Below, in pieces: positions 6,391-15,900 of a DNA stretch of 64,000 nt (the first letter of the stretch is position 1; each line of letters begins with the position of its first letter). Under the pieces are notes generated by a model that ran no database searches, was not told the origin of the DNA, and was given only the letters and a program-made list of their open reading frames with translations. A program made the translations under genes and the position numbers. Origin of the DNA: Paenibacillus sp. LHD-117 (lineage in GTDB: Bacteria > Bacillota > Bacilli > Paenibacillales > Paenibacillaceae); the NCBI RefSeq assembly GCF_030929555.1, contig NZ_JAVFVT010000037.1:17047-81046 (forward strand), written 5' to 3'.

Positions 6391-9276
6391 TTATTCCTGG
6401 ATGCCTGCTCCGACATGCTCTAAGCTCCGTAAGCGCTGCTCCGTCCGTTCCCTGTCGCGTTCCAAAATCGGCTTCAAGTACCGCCCCGTATAGGAGCCCT
6501 CCGCTTTGACAACCTGTTCCGGCGTACCCGTAGCGACGATCATGCCGCCGCCGCTTCCGCCTTCAGGTCCCAGATCGATCAGGTAGTCCGCCGTCTTAAT
6601 GACATCCAAATTGTGTTCGATGACAAGCACAGATTCACCGGACTCGACAAGACGGTGCAGCACCGTCAGTAAACGGTCGATGTCATGGACATGCAGTCCC
6701 GTCGTTGGTTCGTCAAGAATGTACAGCGTCTTGCCCGTGCTTCGACGATACAGCTCGGCCGCCAGCTTGACGCGCTGCGCCTCGCCGCCCGACAACGTCG
6801 TAGCCGGTTGCCCAAGCGTCATGTAACCCAGGCCTACGTCGAGCAATGTCTGAACCTTGCGATGAATGCGCGGAATGTTCTCGAAGAACGCGCAAGCGTC
6901 CTCGATCGTCATCTCCAGCACCTCGGCAATGTTTTTGCCTTTGTATTTCACTTCCAGCGTTTCTCGGTTGTAGCGTTTGCCTTTGCAGATCTCGCACGGT
7001 ACGTATACATCCGGCAAGAAGTGCATCTCGATCTTGATGATGCCATCCCCTCTGCAGGCTTCGCAGCGGCCGCCCTTCACGTTGAAGCTGAATCGGCCTT
7101 TCTTGTAACCCCGTACTTTGGACTCGTTGGTGTTCGAATACAGGTCGCGAATGTCGTCGAAGGTGCCCGTGTAGGTTGCCGGGTTGGAGCGCGGCGTTCG
7201 TCCGATCGGTGACTGGTCAATGTCGATGACCTTCTCCAAATGTTCGATTCCGCGCATCTCCTTGTATTGGCCTGGGCGAACCTTCGCCTTGTTCAGGTCG
7301 CGGGCAAGCGTCTTGTACAGAATTTCGTTCACGAACGTCGACTTGCCGGAGCCCGATACGCCGGTCACCGCCGTAAAGACGCCTAGCGGAATTTTCACGT
7401 TCACGTTCCGCAGGTTGTTCTCCTTCGCCCCGCGGATCTCCATCCACTTGTCGCTCGTGGCGCGCCGCTCCAGCGGCACCTCGATAAACTTGCGCCCGCT
7501 GAGGTATTGTCCGGTGAGCGAGTTCTCGTCGCTCATGACTTCCTGCGGCGTGCCTTGGGAGATGACCTGTCCGCCGTGGATGCCCGCCCCTGGTCCGATG
7601 TCGATAATGTAATCGGCCGCCATCATCGTATCCTCGTCGTGTTCGACGACGATCAGCGTGTTGCCAAGGTTGCGCATATGCTCCAACGTTTGGATCAGAC
7701 GGTCGTTGTCCCGCTGGTGAAGACCGATACTCGGTTCGTCCAGGATGTAGAGAACGCCCATCAGGCTGGAGCCGATCTGGGTTGCGAGCCGGATCCGCTG
7801 CGCTTCGCCGCCGGACAGTGTGCCCGCCGCGCGGCTCATCGTCAAGTATTCCAGGCCGACGTTTACGAGAAAACCGAGTCGGCTGTTGATTTCTTTCAGA
7901 ATGAGATGAGAGATCGTGCGCTCCTTCTCCGTGAGTGATAGGGAATCAAAATAACGTTTGGCTTCCCCGATCGACAAGGATGTCACGTACGCGATATTCT
8001 CGTCGCCGATCGTCACGGCGAGGCTTTCCTTGCGCAGACGCTGGCCTTTGCAACCGCCGCAAGGCTTGGCGCTCATGTAATTCTGGATATGCTCCCGCAT
8101 CATCTCCGAGGCGGTATCGCGGTAACGCCGTTCCAAATTATTTACGATGCCTTCGAACGGCACGTACGCTTCCTTCCGGTGGCCGAAGTCGTTCTCATAT
8201 AGGAAGCGGACTTTCTCTCCGCCCGTGCCGTACAACAGCTTCTTCATCTGCTCTTGCGTCAGCTCCGACAACGGAACGTCCTCCGGAATGCCGTAATGAA
8301 CGCACACCGCGCTCAGGAATTGCGGATAGTAATTGGAGGTGCTTCCCGCCCAAGCGAGGAACGCGCCTTCTTCGATTGTCTTGCTCATATCCGGAACCAG
8401 CAGGTCCGGATCCACGATCATCTTCGCGCCGAGTCCGTCGCACTCCGGGCAGGCCCCGTACGGGCTGTTGAAGGAGAACATCCGCGGCGCGAGCTCTTCG
8501 ATGCTGAAGCCGCATTCCGGGCAAGCCAGATTGGAGCTGAATAACAGCTCTTCTTGCTCCATGACGTCGACCAGAACGCGGCCTTCCGCCAGCTTCAGCG
8601 CCGTCTCCAGCGAATCAGCCAACCGTGCGTGAATATCCGGTTTGACCACGATCCGGTCGATGACGACCTCTATATTATGTTTCTTGTTTTTCTCGAGCTC
8701 GATCTTCTCGCTCAGCTCCCGCAGCTCGCCGTTAACGCGCACGCGAACGTACCCCTGCTTCTGCATATCCGCAAGCAGCTTCGTGTGCTCGCCCTTGCGG
8801 CCCGACACGATCGGCGCCATGATCTGCAGCTTCGTCTTCTCCGGATATTCCATGATCCGGTCCACCATCTGTTGGATCGTCTGCGACGTGATCTCGATGC
8901 CATGATCGGGGCAATGCGGACGTCCGACGCGGGCGAACAGCAGACGGAGATAGTCATAAATCTCCGTAACGGTGCCGACGGTCGAACGCGGATTGCGGCT
9001 GGTCGTCTTCTGGTCGATGGAGATGGCCGGCGACAATCCGTCGATGGAATCGACATCGGGCTTCTCCATCTGCCCGAGGAATTGCCTGGCGTACGCACTC
9101 AGCGATTCCACGTAGCGGCGCTGACCCTCGGCATAGATTGTATCGAAAGCGAGCGACGACTTGCCGGAGCCGCTAAGTCCCGTCAATACGACGAACTTGT
9201 CGCGGGGGATGGTAACGTCAATATTTTTGAGATTGTGGGCGCGAGCGCCCTTCACGACGATTTTATCACTAGCCAA
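6391..9276 (-). CDS. uvrA: Excinuclease ABC subunit A
   Basis: UvrA is the damage-sensing ATPase of nucleotide excision repair; a UvrA dimer loads UvrB at lesions. The 961-residue length is standard. Two ABC modules are seen: Walker A GLSGSGKSSLAF near residue 33 and GVSGSGKSTF near 640, with signature LSGGEAQRIRLA and LSGGEAQRVKLA and Walker B LYILDEP in each half. Zinc-binding CxxC pairs appear as CPECG...CPECD in the first half and CEAC...CEIC in the second. It starts MASDKIVVKGARAHN just 15 bases after the uvrB stop, so uvrB and uvrA form one operon. The C-terminal 25 residues are charged and variable. No defects were seen. Confidence 0.98.
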   Translation of the reverse strand: MASDKIVVKGARAHNLKNIDVTIPRDKFVVLTGLSGSGKSSLAFDTIYAEGQRRYVESLSAYARQFLGQMEKPDVDSIDGLSPAISIDQKTTSRNPRSTVGTVTEIYDYLRLLFARVGRPHCPDHGIEITSQTIQQMVDRIMEYPEKTKLQIMAPIVSGRKGEHTKLLADMQKQGYVRVRVNGELRELSEKIELEKNKKHNIEVVIDRIVVKPDIHARLADSLETALKLAEGRVLVDVMEQEELLFSSNLACPECGFSIEELAPRMFSFNSPYGACPECDGLGAKMIVDPDLLVPDMSKTIEEGAFLAWAGSTSNYYPQFLSAVCVHYGIPEDVPLSELTQEQMKKLLYGTGGEKVRFLYENDFGHRKEAYVPFEGIVNNLERRYRDTASEMMREHIQNYMSAKPCGGCKGQRLRKESLAVTIGDENIAYVTSLSIGEAKRYFDSLSLTEKERTISHLILKEINSRLGFLVNVGLEYLTMSRAAGTLSGGEAQRIRLATQIGSSLMGVLYILDEPSIGLHQRDNDRLIQTLEHMRNLGNTLIVVEHDEDTMMAADYIIDIGPGAGIHGGQVISQGTPQEVMSDENSLTGQYLSGRKFIEVPLERRATSDKWMEIRGAKENNLRNVNVKIPLGVFTAVTGVSGSGKSTFVNEILYKTLARDLNKAKVRPGQYKEMRGIEHLEKVIDIDQSPIGRTPRSNPATYTGTFDDIRDLYSNTNESKVRGYKKGRFSFNVKGGRCEACRGDGIIKIEMHFLPDVYVPCEICKGKRYNRETLEVKYKGKNIAEVLEMTIEDACAFFENIPRIHRKVQTLLDVGLGYMTLGQPATTLSGGEAQRVKLAAELYRRSTGKTLYILDEPTTGLHVHDIDRLLTVLHRLVESGESVLVIEHNLDVIKTADYLIDLGPEGGSGGGMIVATGTPEQVVKAEGSYTGRYLKPILERDRERTEQRLRSLEHVGAGIQE

Positions 9277-9291
9277 TGTGTTCTCCTCCTA

Positions 9292-11289
9292 CTACCCATT
9301 CTCGGCGCGCAGCTCAAGCAGCGCGTCCCGAAGCTCCGCGGCACGCTCGAACTGCAAGCTCTTCGCCGCATCCTTCATTTCCGCCTCCAGACGCTCGATC
9401 AGCTTCTGGCGCTCCTTCTTCGTCATCTTGCCGGAATCCGCACCCGTGAGGTAATCCGCCTTCTGCTCCGCCACCTTCGTCGCTTCGATGACGTCGTGCA
9501 CCCGCTTGCGGATCGTCTGCGGCTGAATGCCATGTTCTTCATTATAAGCCACTTGGATCGAGCGGCGACGATCGGTCTCCTTCATCGCGCGGTCCATGGA
9601 ATCCGTTATTTTGTCCGCATACATGATGACTCGGCCCTCGCTGTTCCGCGCCGCCCGTCCGATCGTCTGGATGAGGGACCGGTCGGATCGCAGGAACCCT
9701 TCCTTATCCGCGTCCAAGATCGTGACCAGCGATACTTCCGGTAGATCGAGCCCTTCCCTCAGCAGGTTGATGCCAACCAGCACGTGGAATACGCCAAGAC
9801 GCAAGTCGCGAAGAATCGCGAGCCGCTCCAGCGTCTTGATATCCGAGTGCAAATAGCGGACTTTGATGCCGACATCCTTCAAGTAATCGGTCAGATCTTC
9901 GGCCATCTTCTTCGTCAACGTCGTCACGAGCACGCGCTCGTCGCGCGCGATCCGCTCGCGGGCTTCATGCAGCAGATCGTCGATCTGGCCCTTCGTCGGC
10001 CGCAGGTCGATGATCGGGTCCACGAGTCCCGTCGGACGGATGATCTGCTCGATCATCGTCGGGCAATGCTCCAGCTCGTAGGGCCCCGGGGTCGCCGAAA
10101 CATATACGAGCTGCTTCGCCTTCTCTTCGAATTCCTCAAAACGAAGCGGCCGGTTGTCCATGGCGGACGGCAGCCGGAAGCCGTGATTCACGAGCATTTC
10201 CTTGCGTGCCCGGTCGCCGTTGAACATGGCGCGGATCTGCGGTAGAGACACGTGGGATTCGTCGATGACGACCAGGAAGTCGTCCGGAAAGTAGTCCATC
10301 AGCGTGTACGGAGTCGATCCACGCTCTCTGAACGTGAGCGGCCCGGAGTAGTTCTCGATGCCCGAGCAGAATCCCATCTCCGCCATCATCTCCAGATCGT
10401 AGCGCGTTCGCTGTTCCAGCCGCTGCGCCTCCAGCAGCTTGCCCGCTTCTCGCAGCTCGGCAAGCCTCTCCTCCAGCTCGCGCTCGATGTTGACAAGCGC
10501 CCGCTTCATCGTCTCTTCGTGCGTAACGAAGTGGGACGCCGGGAAAATCGCCACATGATCCCGCTCCCCTACGATCTCTCCCGTCAGCACGTCGATCTCC
10601 GAGATTCGTTCGATCTCGTCGCCGAACAGCTCGATCCGGATCGCCCGTTCGTTATTCGCGACCGGGAAGATCTCCACGATGTCGCCGCGTACGCGGAACG
10701 TCCCCCTCGTGAAGCTAATGTCGTTCCGCGCGTATTGAATATCGACGAGCTTATGAAGGATCGCGTCGCGCGGCTTCTCCATGCCGACCCTGAGCGACAG
10801 CACAAGACTGCCGTATTCCGAGGGCGAACCGAGACCGTAAATACACGATACGCTCGCCACGATAATGACATCCCTGCGGTCGAACAGCGCGCTCGTCGCG
10901 GAATGCCGCAGCTTGTCGATCTCGTCGTTGATGCTGGAGTCCTTCTCGATGAACGTATCTGTGGACGGAATATAGGCTTCAGGCTGGTAATAGTCGTAAT
11001 AGCTGACGAAATATTCGACCGCGTTGTCCGGGAAGAAGGTCTTGAATTCGCTGCATAATTGAGCTGCGAGCGTCTTGTTGTGCGCGATGACCAGCGTAGG
11101 CCGGTTCAGCTCAGCAATGGCGTTCGCGATCGTGTAGGTCTTGCCCGTCCCCGTCGCCCCGAGCAGCGTCTGGTGGCGCTTGCCCGCCGTTATCCCTTCC
11201 ACGATCTGCTTAATCGCCTTCGGCTGATCGCCTTGCGGCGTATATTCCGATTTCAACTGAAACACTTTCTCTTCCGGCACAGCATTCAT
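9292..11289 (-). CDS. uvrB: Excinuclease ABC subunit B
   Basis: UvrB is the helicase-like core of nucleotide excision repair that verifies damage and recruits UvrC. The protein shows Walker A LLGATGTGKTYT, the beta-hairpin YFVSYYDYYQPEAYIPSTDT, helicase motifs DESHVSLPQ and QTIGRAARN, and a C-terminal UVR domain (LIERLEAEMKDAAKSLQFER) that binds UvrC. I chose the ATG at 11289 (MNAVPEEKVFQL, 665 residues), preceded by GGGGGGAAGCGGG; an upstream start would add 11 residues lying over that site. The transcript probably starts near 11478, giving a leader of about 190 bases. A LexA-like site at the promoter suggests SOS control, as for Bacillus uvrBA. Confidence 0.98.
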   Translation of the reverse strand: MNAVPEEKVFQLKSEYTPQGDQPKAIKQIVEGITAGKRHQTLLGATGTGKTYTIANAIAELNRPTLVIAHNKTLAAQLCSEFKTFFPDNAVEYFVSYYDYYQPEAYIPSTDTFIEKDSSINDEIDKLRHSATSALFDRRDVIIVASVSCIYGLGSPSEYGSLVLSLRVGMEKPRDAILHKLVDIQYARNDISFTRGTFRVRGDIVEIFPVANNERAIRIELFGDEIERISEIDVLTGEIVGERDHVAIFPASHFVTHEETMKRALVNIERELEERLAELREAGKLLEAQRLEQRTRYDLEMMAEMGFCSGIENYSGPLTFRERGSTPYTLMDYFPDDFLVVIDESHVSLPQIRAMFNGDRARKEMLVNHGFRLPSAMDNRPLRFEEFEEKAKQLVYVSATPGPYELEHCPTMIEQIIRPTGLVDPIIDLRPTKGQIDDLLHEARERIARDERVLVTTLTKKMAEDLTDYLKDVGIKVRYLHSDIKTLERLAILRDLRLGVFHVLVGINLLREGLDLPEVSLVTILDADKEGFLRSDRSLIQTIGRAARNSEGRVIMYADKITDSMDRAMKETDRRRSIQVAYNEEHGIQPQTIRKRVHDVIEATKVAEQKADYLTGADSGKMTKKERQKLIERLEAEMKDAAKSLQFERAAELRDALLELRAENG

Positions 11290-11464
11290 AACCCGCTTCC
11301 CCCCAGCCATTCCTGTATGCATACAGTATAGTCAAATTCTTCCCGTCTCAAAAATAACGAGCGCAAACGCAAACGGCCGAGCTTTGCCATACGGAAGCCC
11401 GGCTGCGTCTCTTCCTGCCTTATGCGAACGCTCTGCGTCCAATTGCTCCGATTGTCCACATATA

Positions 11465-11512
11465 AGAATGTGTGTTCCCATTCATTATACATTTAACGGC
11501 GAACGGATGCAA
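11465..11512 (-). promoter_or_regulatory. uvrBA promoter with LexA-like operator
   Basis: On the minus strand, TTGCAT (11512-11507), a 17-base spacer and a consensus TATAAT (11489-11484). Just downstream is GGAACACACATTCT (11478-11465), which matches the Gram-positive LexA consensus CGAACRNRYGTTYG at 10 of 13 defined positions. The promoter is strong by sequence; the LexA site is degenerate in one half. Confidence 0.65.
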
Positions 11513-11537
11513 TGTCGATCTTCGAAATGTTGCTACC

Positions 11538-12701
11538 TCATTCCCGAATCACGCCGGCTCTCCACGCCGCGTACCACTCCGAGACGGCGACGGGAACGGG
11601 AAGCTCCAGACCCTCCAAGAATACCTGCTCGAAACTTCCGAAGTGCTCGACCACTTTGTCGTATAGCCCCTGCCGATCGTATAACATGAGCAGCGTCAAA
11701 GCCGTTCCTTCGTCGTAGGGATCGAACGCTTGCATGGTTCCATAAAGTTTCGCCGCTTCCTCTTCCCTGCCGTCCTCCGCCAAACGGCCTGCAGCCTTGC
11801 GCGCATGGGCCAACCACACCCGGCGCAGCCGCTCCCGCTCGCCCTCCGCCCAAGCGTAGCCGTGTTCCGCCAAATAGTCTCCTTCGTATTCGTTCAGCAG
11901 CTTCATCAACCTGTCGTATCGGATGATATCGCCGCGCGCCGCTTCCGTTAGCTCCCGCTCCCACGTTTCCGTGTCGACGGACACTCCTTCACCCATACGC
12001 ATCGAATAGGTTTCTTGAACGCCGGAGCTCTCGATCTCAATATCGATACCCTCTTGCTGAAGGGTTTTCCTGATCTGATAGACGATCGTATATAGCAGCG
12101 ACATCGCCTGCTTCTTCTCCTGCTGCGGAGCAATCATCTCCAAAATTGCCGATTTGTGCACGGCTGCCCCGCGCCGCTGGAGCAAATAGGCGAATAGCTC
12201 CTGCGCCTTGGCCGTTCTCCATTTTGGCGTGATCGCCGTTCCGCCCGGAGCTTGAAACCGAATGGAGCGGAAGCAAAGGACCCTTGCCCCTCCGTTTCCA
12301 GCTGCCGCAGCCTGCAGTCGTTCGCCGGACGGCTTCCGGTCCAATACGCGTCTAAGCGCCGTCGTTACCCGATCCTTGGTATAAGGCTTCATCAAGTAGT
12401 CCACCGCGTTCAACTCGAATGCTTTAACCGCGTATTCGGCGTAAGCGGTCACGAACACGAAGCAAGTGTCGGGGCAAAGCTCCTTCAGCTTCTCGGCCGC
12501 CTTCATCCCCGACAGCCCGGGCATTTGAATATCGAGGAACACCGCTGCCGGACGCAGCTTGCCCGCCTGTTCGATCGCCTCTTCTGGACTTTCGAACCCG
12601 TGAAGACGCACGGGCAGGCCAAGCCCTGCGGCCGCCTCCCCTAGCATTTTCTCCAAGAGGGCCAGTCCCAGCCATTCATCGTCAATCATTATCACGTCCA
12701 C
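11538..12701 (-). CDS. Response regulator with winged-helix and BTAD (SARP-like) domains
   Basis: This protein of about 387 residues has a receiver domain (residues 1-120) with acidic pocket IDDEW, phospho-acceptor Asp in VFLDIQMPG (about 57), FVTAYAEYA and the conserved Lys in YLMKPY. An OmpR-like winged helix follows (KAQELFAYLLQRRG...), then a bacterial transcriptional activator domain of helical repeats (EYEGDYLAEHGYAWAEGERE... DPYDEGTALTLLMLYDRQG). Such regulators are common in Paenibacillaceae. I chose the GTG at 12701 because GGGAAG lies 8 bases upstream; a GTG at 12710 would be too close. No histidine kinase is adjacent. It is divergent from the giant adhesin across a 249-base AT-rich gap, so control of that gene is a reasonable guess, not shown. 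Confidence 0.9.
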   Translation of the reverse strand: MDVIMIDDEWLGLALLEKMLGEAAAGLGLPVRLHGFESPEEAIEQAGKLRPAAVFLDIQMPGLSGMKAAEKLKELCPDTCFVFVTAYAEYAVKAFELNAVDYLMKPYTKDRVTTALRRVLDRKPSGERLQAAAAGNGGARVLCFRSIRFQAPGGTAITPKWRTAKAQELFAYLLQRRGAAVHKSAILEMIAPQQEKKQAMSLLYTIVYQIRKTLQQEGIDIEIESSGVQETYSMRMGEGVSVDTETWERELTEAARGDIIRYDRLMKLLNEYEGDYLAEHGYAWAEGERERLRRVWLAHARKAAGRLAEDGREEEAAKLYGTMQAFDPYDEGTALTLLMLYDRQGLYDKVVEHFGSFEQVFLEGLELPVPVAVSEWYAAWRAGVIRE

Positions 12702-12950
12702 AATCCACACTTCCCAACTCTAGCGATATGCTCTCTTATTAAACGACTCGGCTCACCAAAAGTTTTCAGCTTCACGTACCCGAATCTTAAATTTACAAAA
12801 AATGTTCATAAATTAGATTCTTTTGAACTACAAAAAGATCAGTTTTTGTTCAGATCAATATGATAATCTAGTAAATAGGAATTATATATAGGACTAATAG
12901 ACTAGATACGAGAAAGCGCACAACCCGATTCAATGAAAGGAATGACGATC

Positions 12951-15900
12951 ATGTACGTTTCAAGATCCAAACGGCATAAGAAACCAGCCATCGACCGGCT
13001 GCTGGGCTGGCTGGGCTTCACGCCTGCCCTGCCCAGCAACCGCATGTCCCTGCGCCGGAAGAGCGTCAGCCTCATGCTGGCCGCGCTGCTTCTGCTGCAG
13101 ACGATTCAAATAGGAGGATTCATGCAGCACACTTCGGCCGCTCCCGTGCCCGTTCCGGATACGGTGATCAAGCAAGTGCTGCTGCTTCAAGGATCGAGCT
13201 TCGGCAACGACGCCTTAACGGCCTGTTTCTCGAGTCCCGACGCTTCTTGCGCCTCCTTGCTCACGGCCGTCAAGAACGACGGCTCTTCGACGCCTAGCTA
13301 CACCGGTGAATTCGAAGCCGCTTTGGGCTCGACCAGCTATCCTTTCACGCTTGCCTACGAATGGGAAATCGACGACGATATCGCGGCGAACGGGGGTACT
13401 TATACCTTCGCCCTTCCGGCCGCGCTTAAGCTCGAAGCCGATATTCTTAACGTCCCGATCGGCAGCGCCGGCTCGTTCTCCGTGGACAAGAACAGCAAAA
13501 CGATCACGATTACGTTCGCCGCGCAGGACGGCCTGGATCCTTCGGCCCGCCAGAAAAAAGGCGGCATGCAGATCAGCGCATGGCTGGAGCAAACGACCGT
13601 CATCGAAAATAACGAAATCGAAGTTCGCATTCCCGTCAGCGCATCGGCTACGATCGTGGTCAACCTCCCCGTCGATCTGGGAAATCCCGCGCCAAACATC
13701 AGCAAAGCGCTGGCCGGCGTCGACCGGACCGTCAATACGTCCGAAGTGTATTGGACCGTCGACGTCAACCGTTCGCTCACCGCGATCGGACAAGCCATCG
13801 TGGAAGATACGCTCCCAAGCGATCTGGAGCTTGTCCCTTCCAGCATCGCTGTTCATCCGCTGAATGTGAGCATGAACGGAACCGCGACCGAGGGCGCAGC
13901 CTTGGCGGCGGCAGCCTACATAGTCGATCCGGCGGCCGGAGTGAACAAATTCACCGTCGACCTTGGATCGATAAATTCGGCCTATCGAATCAAATTTACG
14001 ACGAAAGTAAAGAGCGACGCGGTCATTCCCGAGAATCCGCCGAAGTCGCTGACCAACCAGGTTCGGCTGCTGGACGGAGCCGTCCAAAAGGCGTCCGCCT
14101 CGGCGAACGTTTCCGTTCAGCGCGGGCCTACGCTGAAGAAAGTTTCCGGCAGCTACTTACCGGATTCCGATCATACCGTCACATGGACGCTGTATTTCAA
14201 CTTCGGCCAGCTTGAACATACGGATCCGGTGCTCACCGACATTCTGCCTGCAGGGCATGAGCTCGTTCCGGGCACCATGACGGTCGAAGCGGTGAACGTG
14301 GCCGCCGACGGCTCGGCGGGCAGCGTCATCGGCGCGCCGCTTGCGGCAGGTACCGGCTACACGCTGACTTACACGGCTTCCGGAAGTCCGACCGACAAGG
14401 ACGATTTCGATCTGCAGTTGAACGGAACGATAGACGACGCTTATCGGATCGTATACAAAACGAAAGCCAAGGATATCGCCCCGGTCGTCAAGAGCGAAAC
14501 CAAAAGCAACAGCTATACGACGGACGTGGCCGCGGGCGGCACAAACGCTTCGGTCCTTTATCAGCAGCGGATCATCGACAAGGATGGAAGCATTACGAAC
14601 TACGGTGCCAAAGAGATGACTTGGACGATCGCGCTCAACAAAAACGGATACCGCTTCGAGGAAGACGGTGCCGACAAGGTGAAGCTGGTCGATACCTTTA
14701 CTAACAGAGGGCTTACGCTCATCCCGCTTTCGTTGACCGTGACGCCTCAAGGAGGAGCGGCACTGATGAACGGCGTCGACTACGTGCTGACGCAAACGTA
14801 CGACGGCGCCAGCAGGGAGTCCGGCTTCGAGATCGTGTTCGCCGACGGTTACACGTTCGACAAGCCGCATACGATTGCGTACAAAACGACCTTCGACTAC
14901 GAAGAGTACCCGGCCGCCGGCTCATGGAGCCTGAGCAACTATTCGTTCCCGAACACCGGCGTGTTCTCGTGGGGCAAAATCGTGGACAAGGCAACGGGCA
15001 CGACGACGCTGCTCGGCAAGGACAGCCAGTCCAACGCCCATACGATCACGCCGAATACCAACACACGCTACAACGGCTACAAAAACGGCTCGTATGACGC
15101 CCGCAACAAAAATACGACATGGAACGTTCTGTTCAACTATCACAACGAATCGGTGACGGGCGCTACGGTAACCGATACGCTGCAATCCGGCCAAGCGCTT
15201 GTTGCCGGTTCCATTGTGGTAAAAAGCCAGACGCTTGCCGCTAACGGGAACCTCTCCGACGCAGCGACGCTAACGGAAGATACCCATTTTACGGTGAGCT
15301 ATAACACCTCCGGCGCAAATCCCGTGCTGACGATAACGTTTATCGGCACGATTACGGGACCGCATCTCATTACGTTCAAAACAACGCTGGAAGGCAAGCT
15401 CGTGCCGCAGCAAATCAACAACACGGCCACATTCACCAGCAGCAACGCGTTGTACCGCGCCACCCTGCAAGCCAGCGTGTCGCCGGCATACGGCAATGAG
15501 TTTATCGTCAAACAATTTAAGCAGCCGGATCCCGGCGGCCTGAGGCTTGCCGAGTGGAGCCTGTGGATCAACCGCAGCCTCTCCAAGCTGAACGAAATCG
15601 TCGTAGAGGATACGCCGGATCAATATCAGACGCTGGTGCAGAATTCGTTCCAATTGTTCAAGGCGGTGCCGAACGTTGCAAATCCGACGCAGGACAGCCA
15701 TTTCACGCTGACTCCCGTGCCCGCGGCGAACTACGAGCTCGAATTCCTTGACGCCACGCCTACGCCGACCGGCCATCTGAAGTTCAAGCTGACGATCGAC
15801 GCGCCGGACGAAGCGGCCTATAAGCTCGTCTACCGTTCCTTGCTCGCGGTTGGCGTCGGCAATAATACGACGAACCAATTTTCCATGAGCGGCTGGGGCT

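Noticed and set aside
11286..11492. 68-residue minus-strand frame in the uvrB leader
   Set aside because: Its start codon lies in the -10 element of the uvrBA promoter, so it would not be translated from that transcript.
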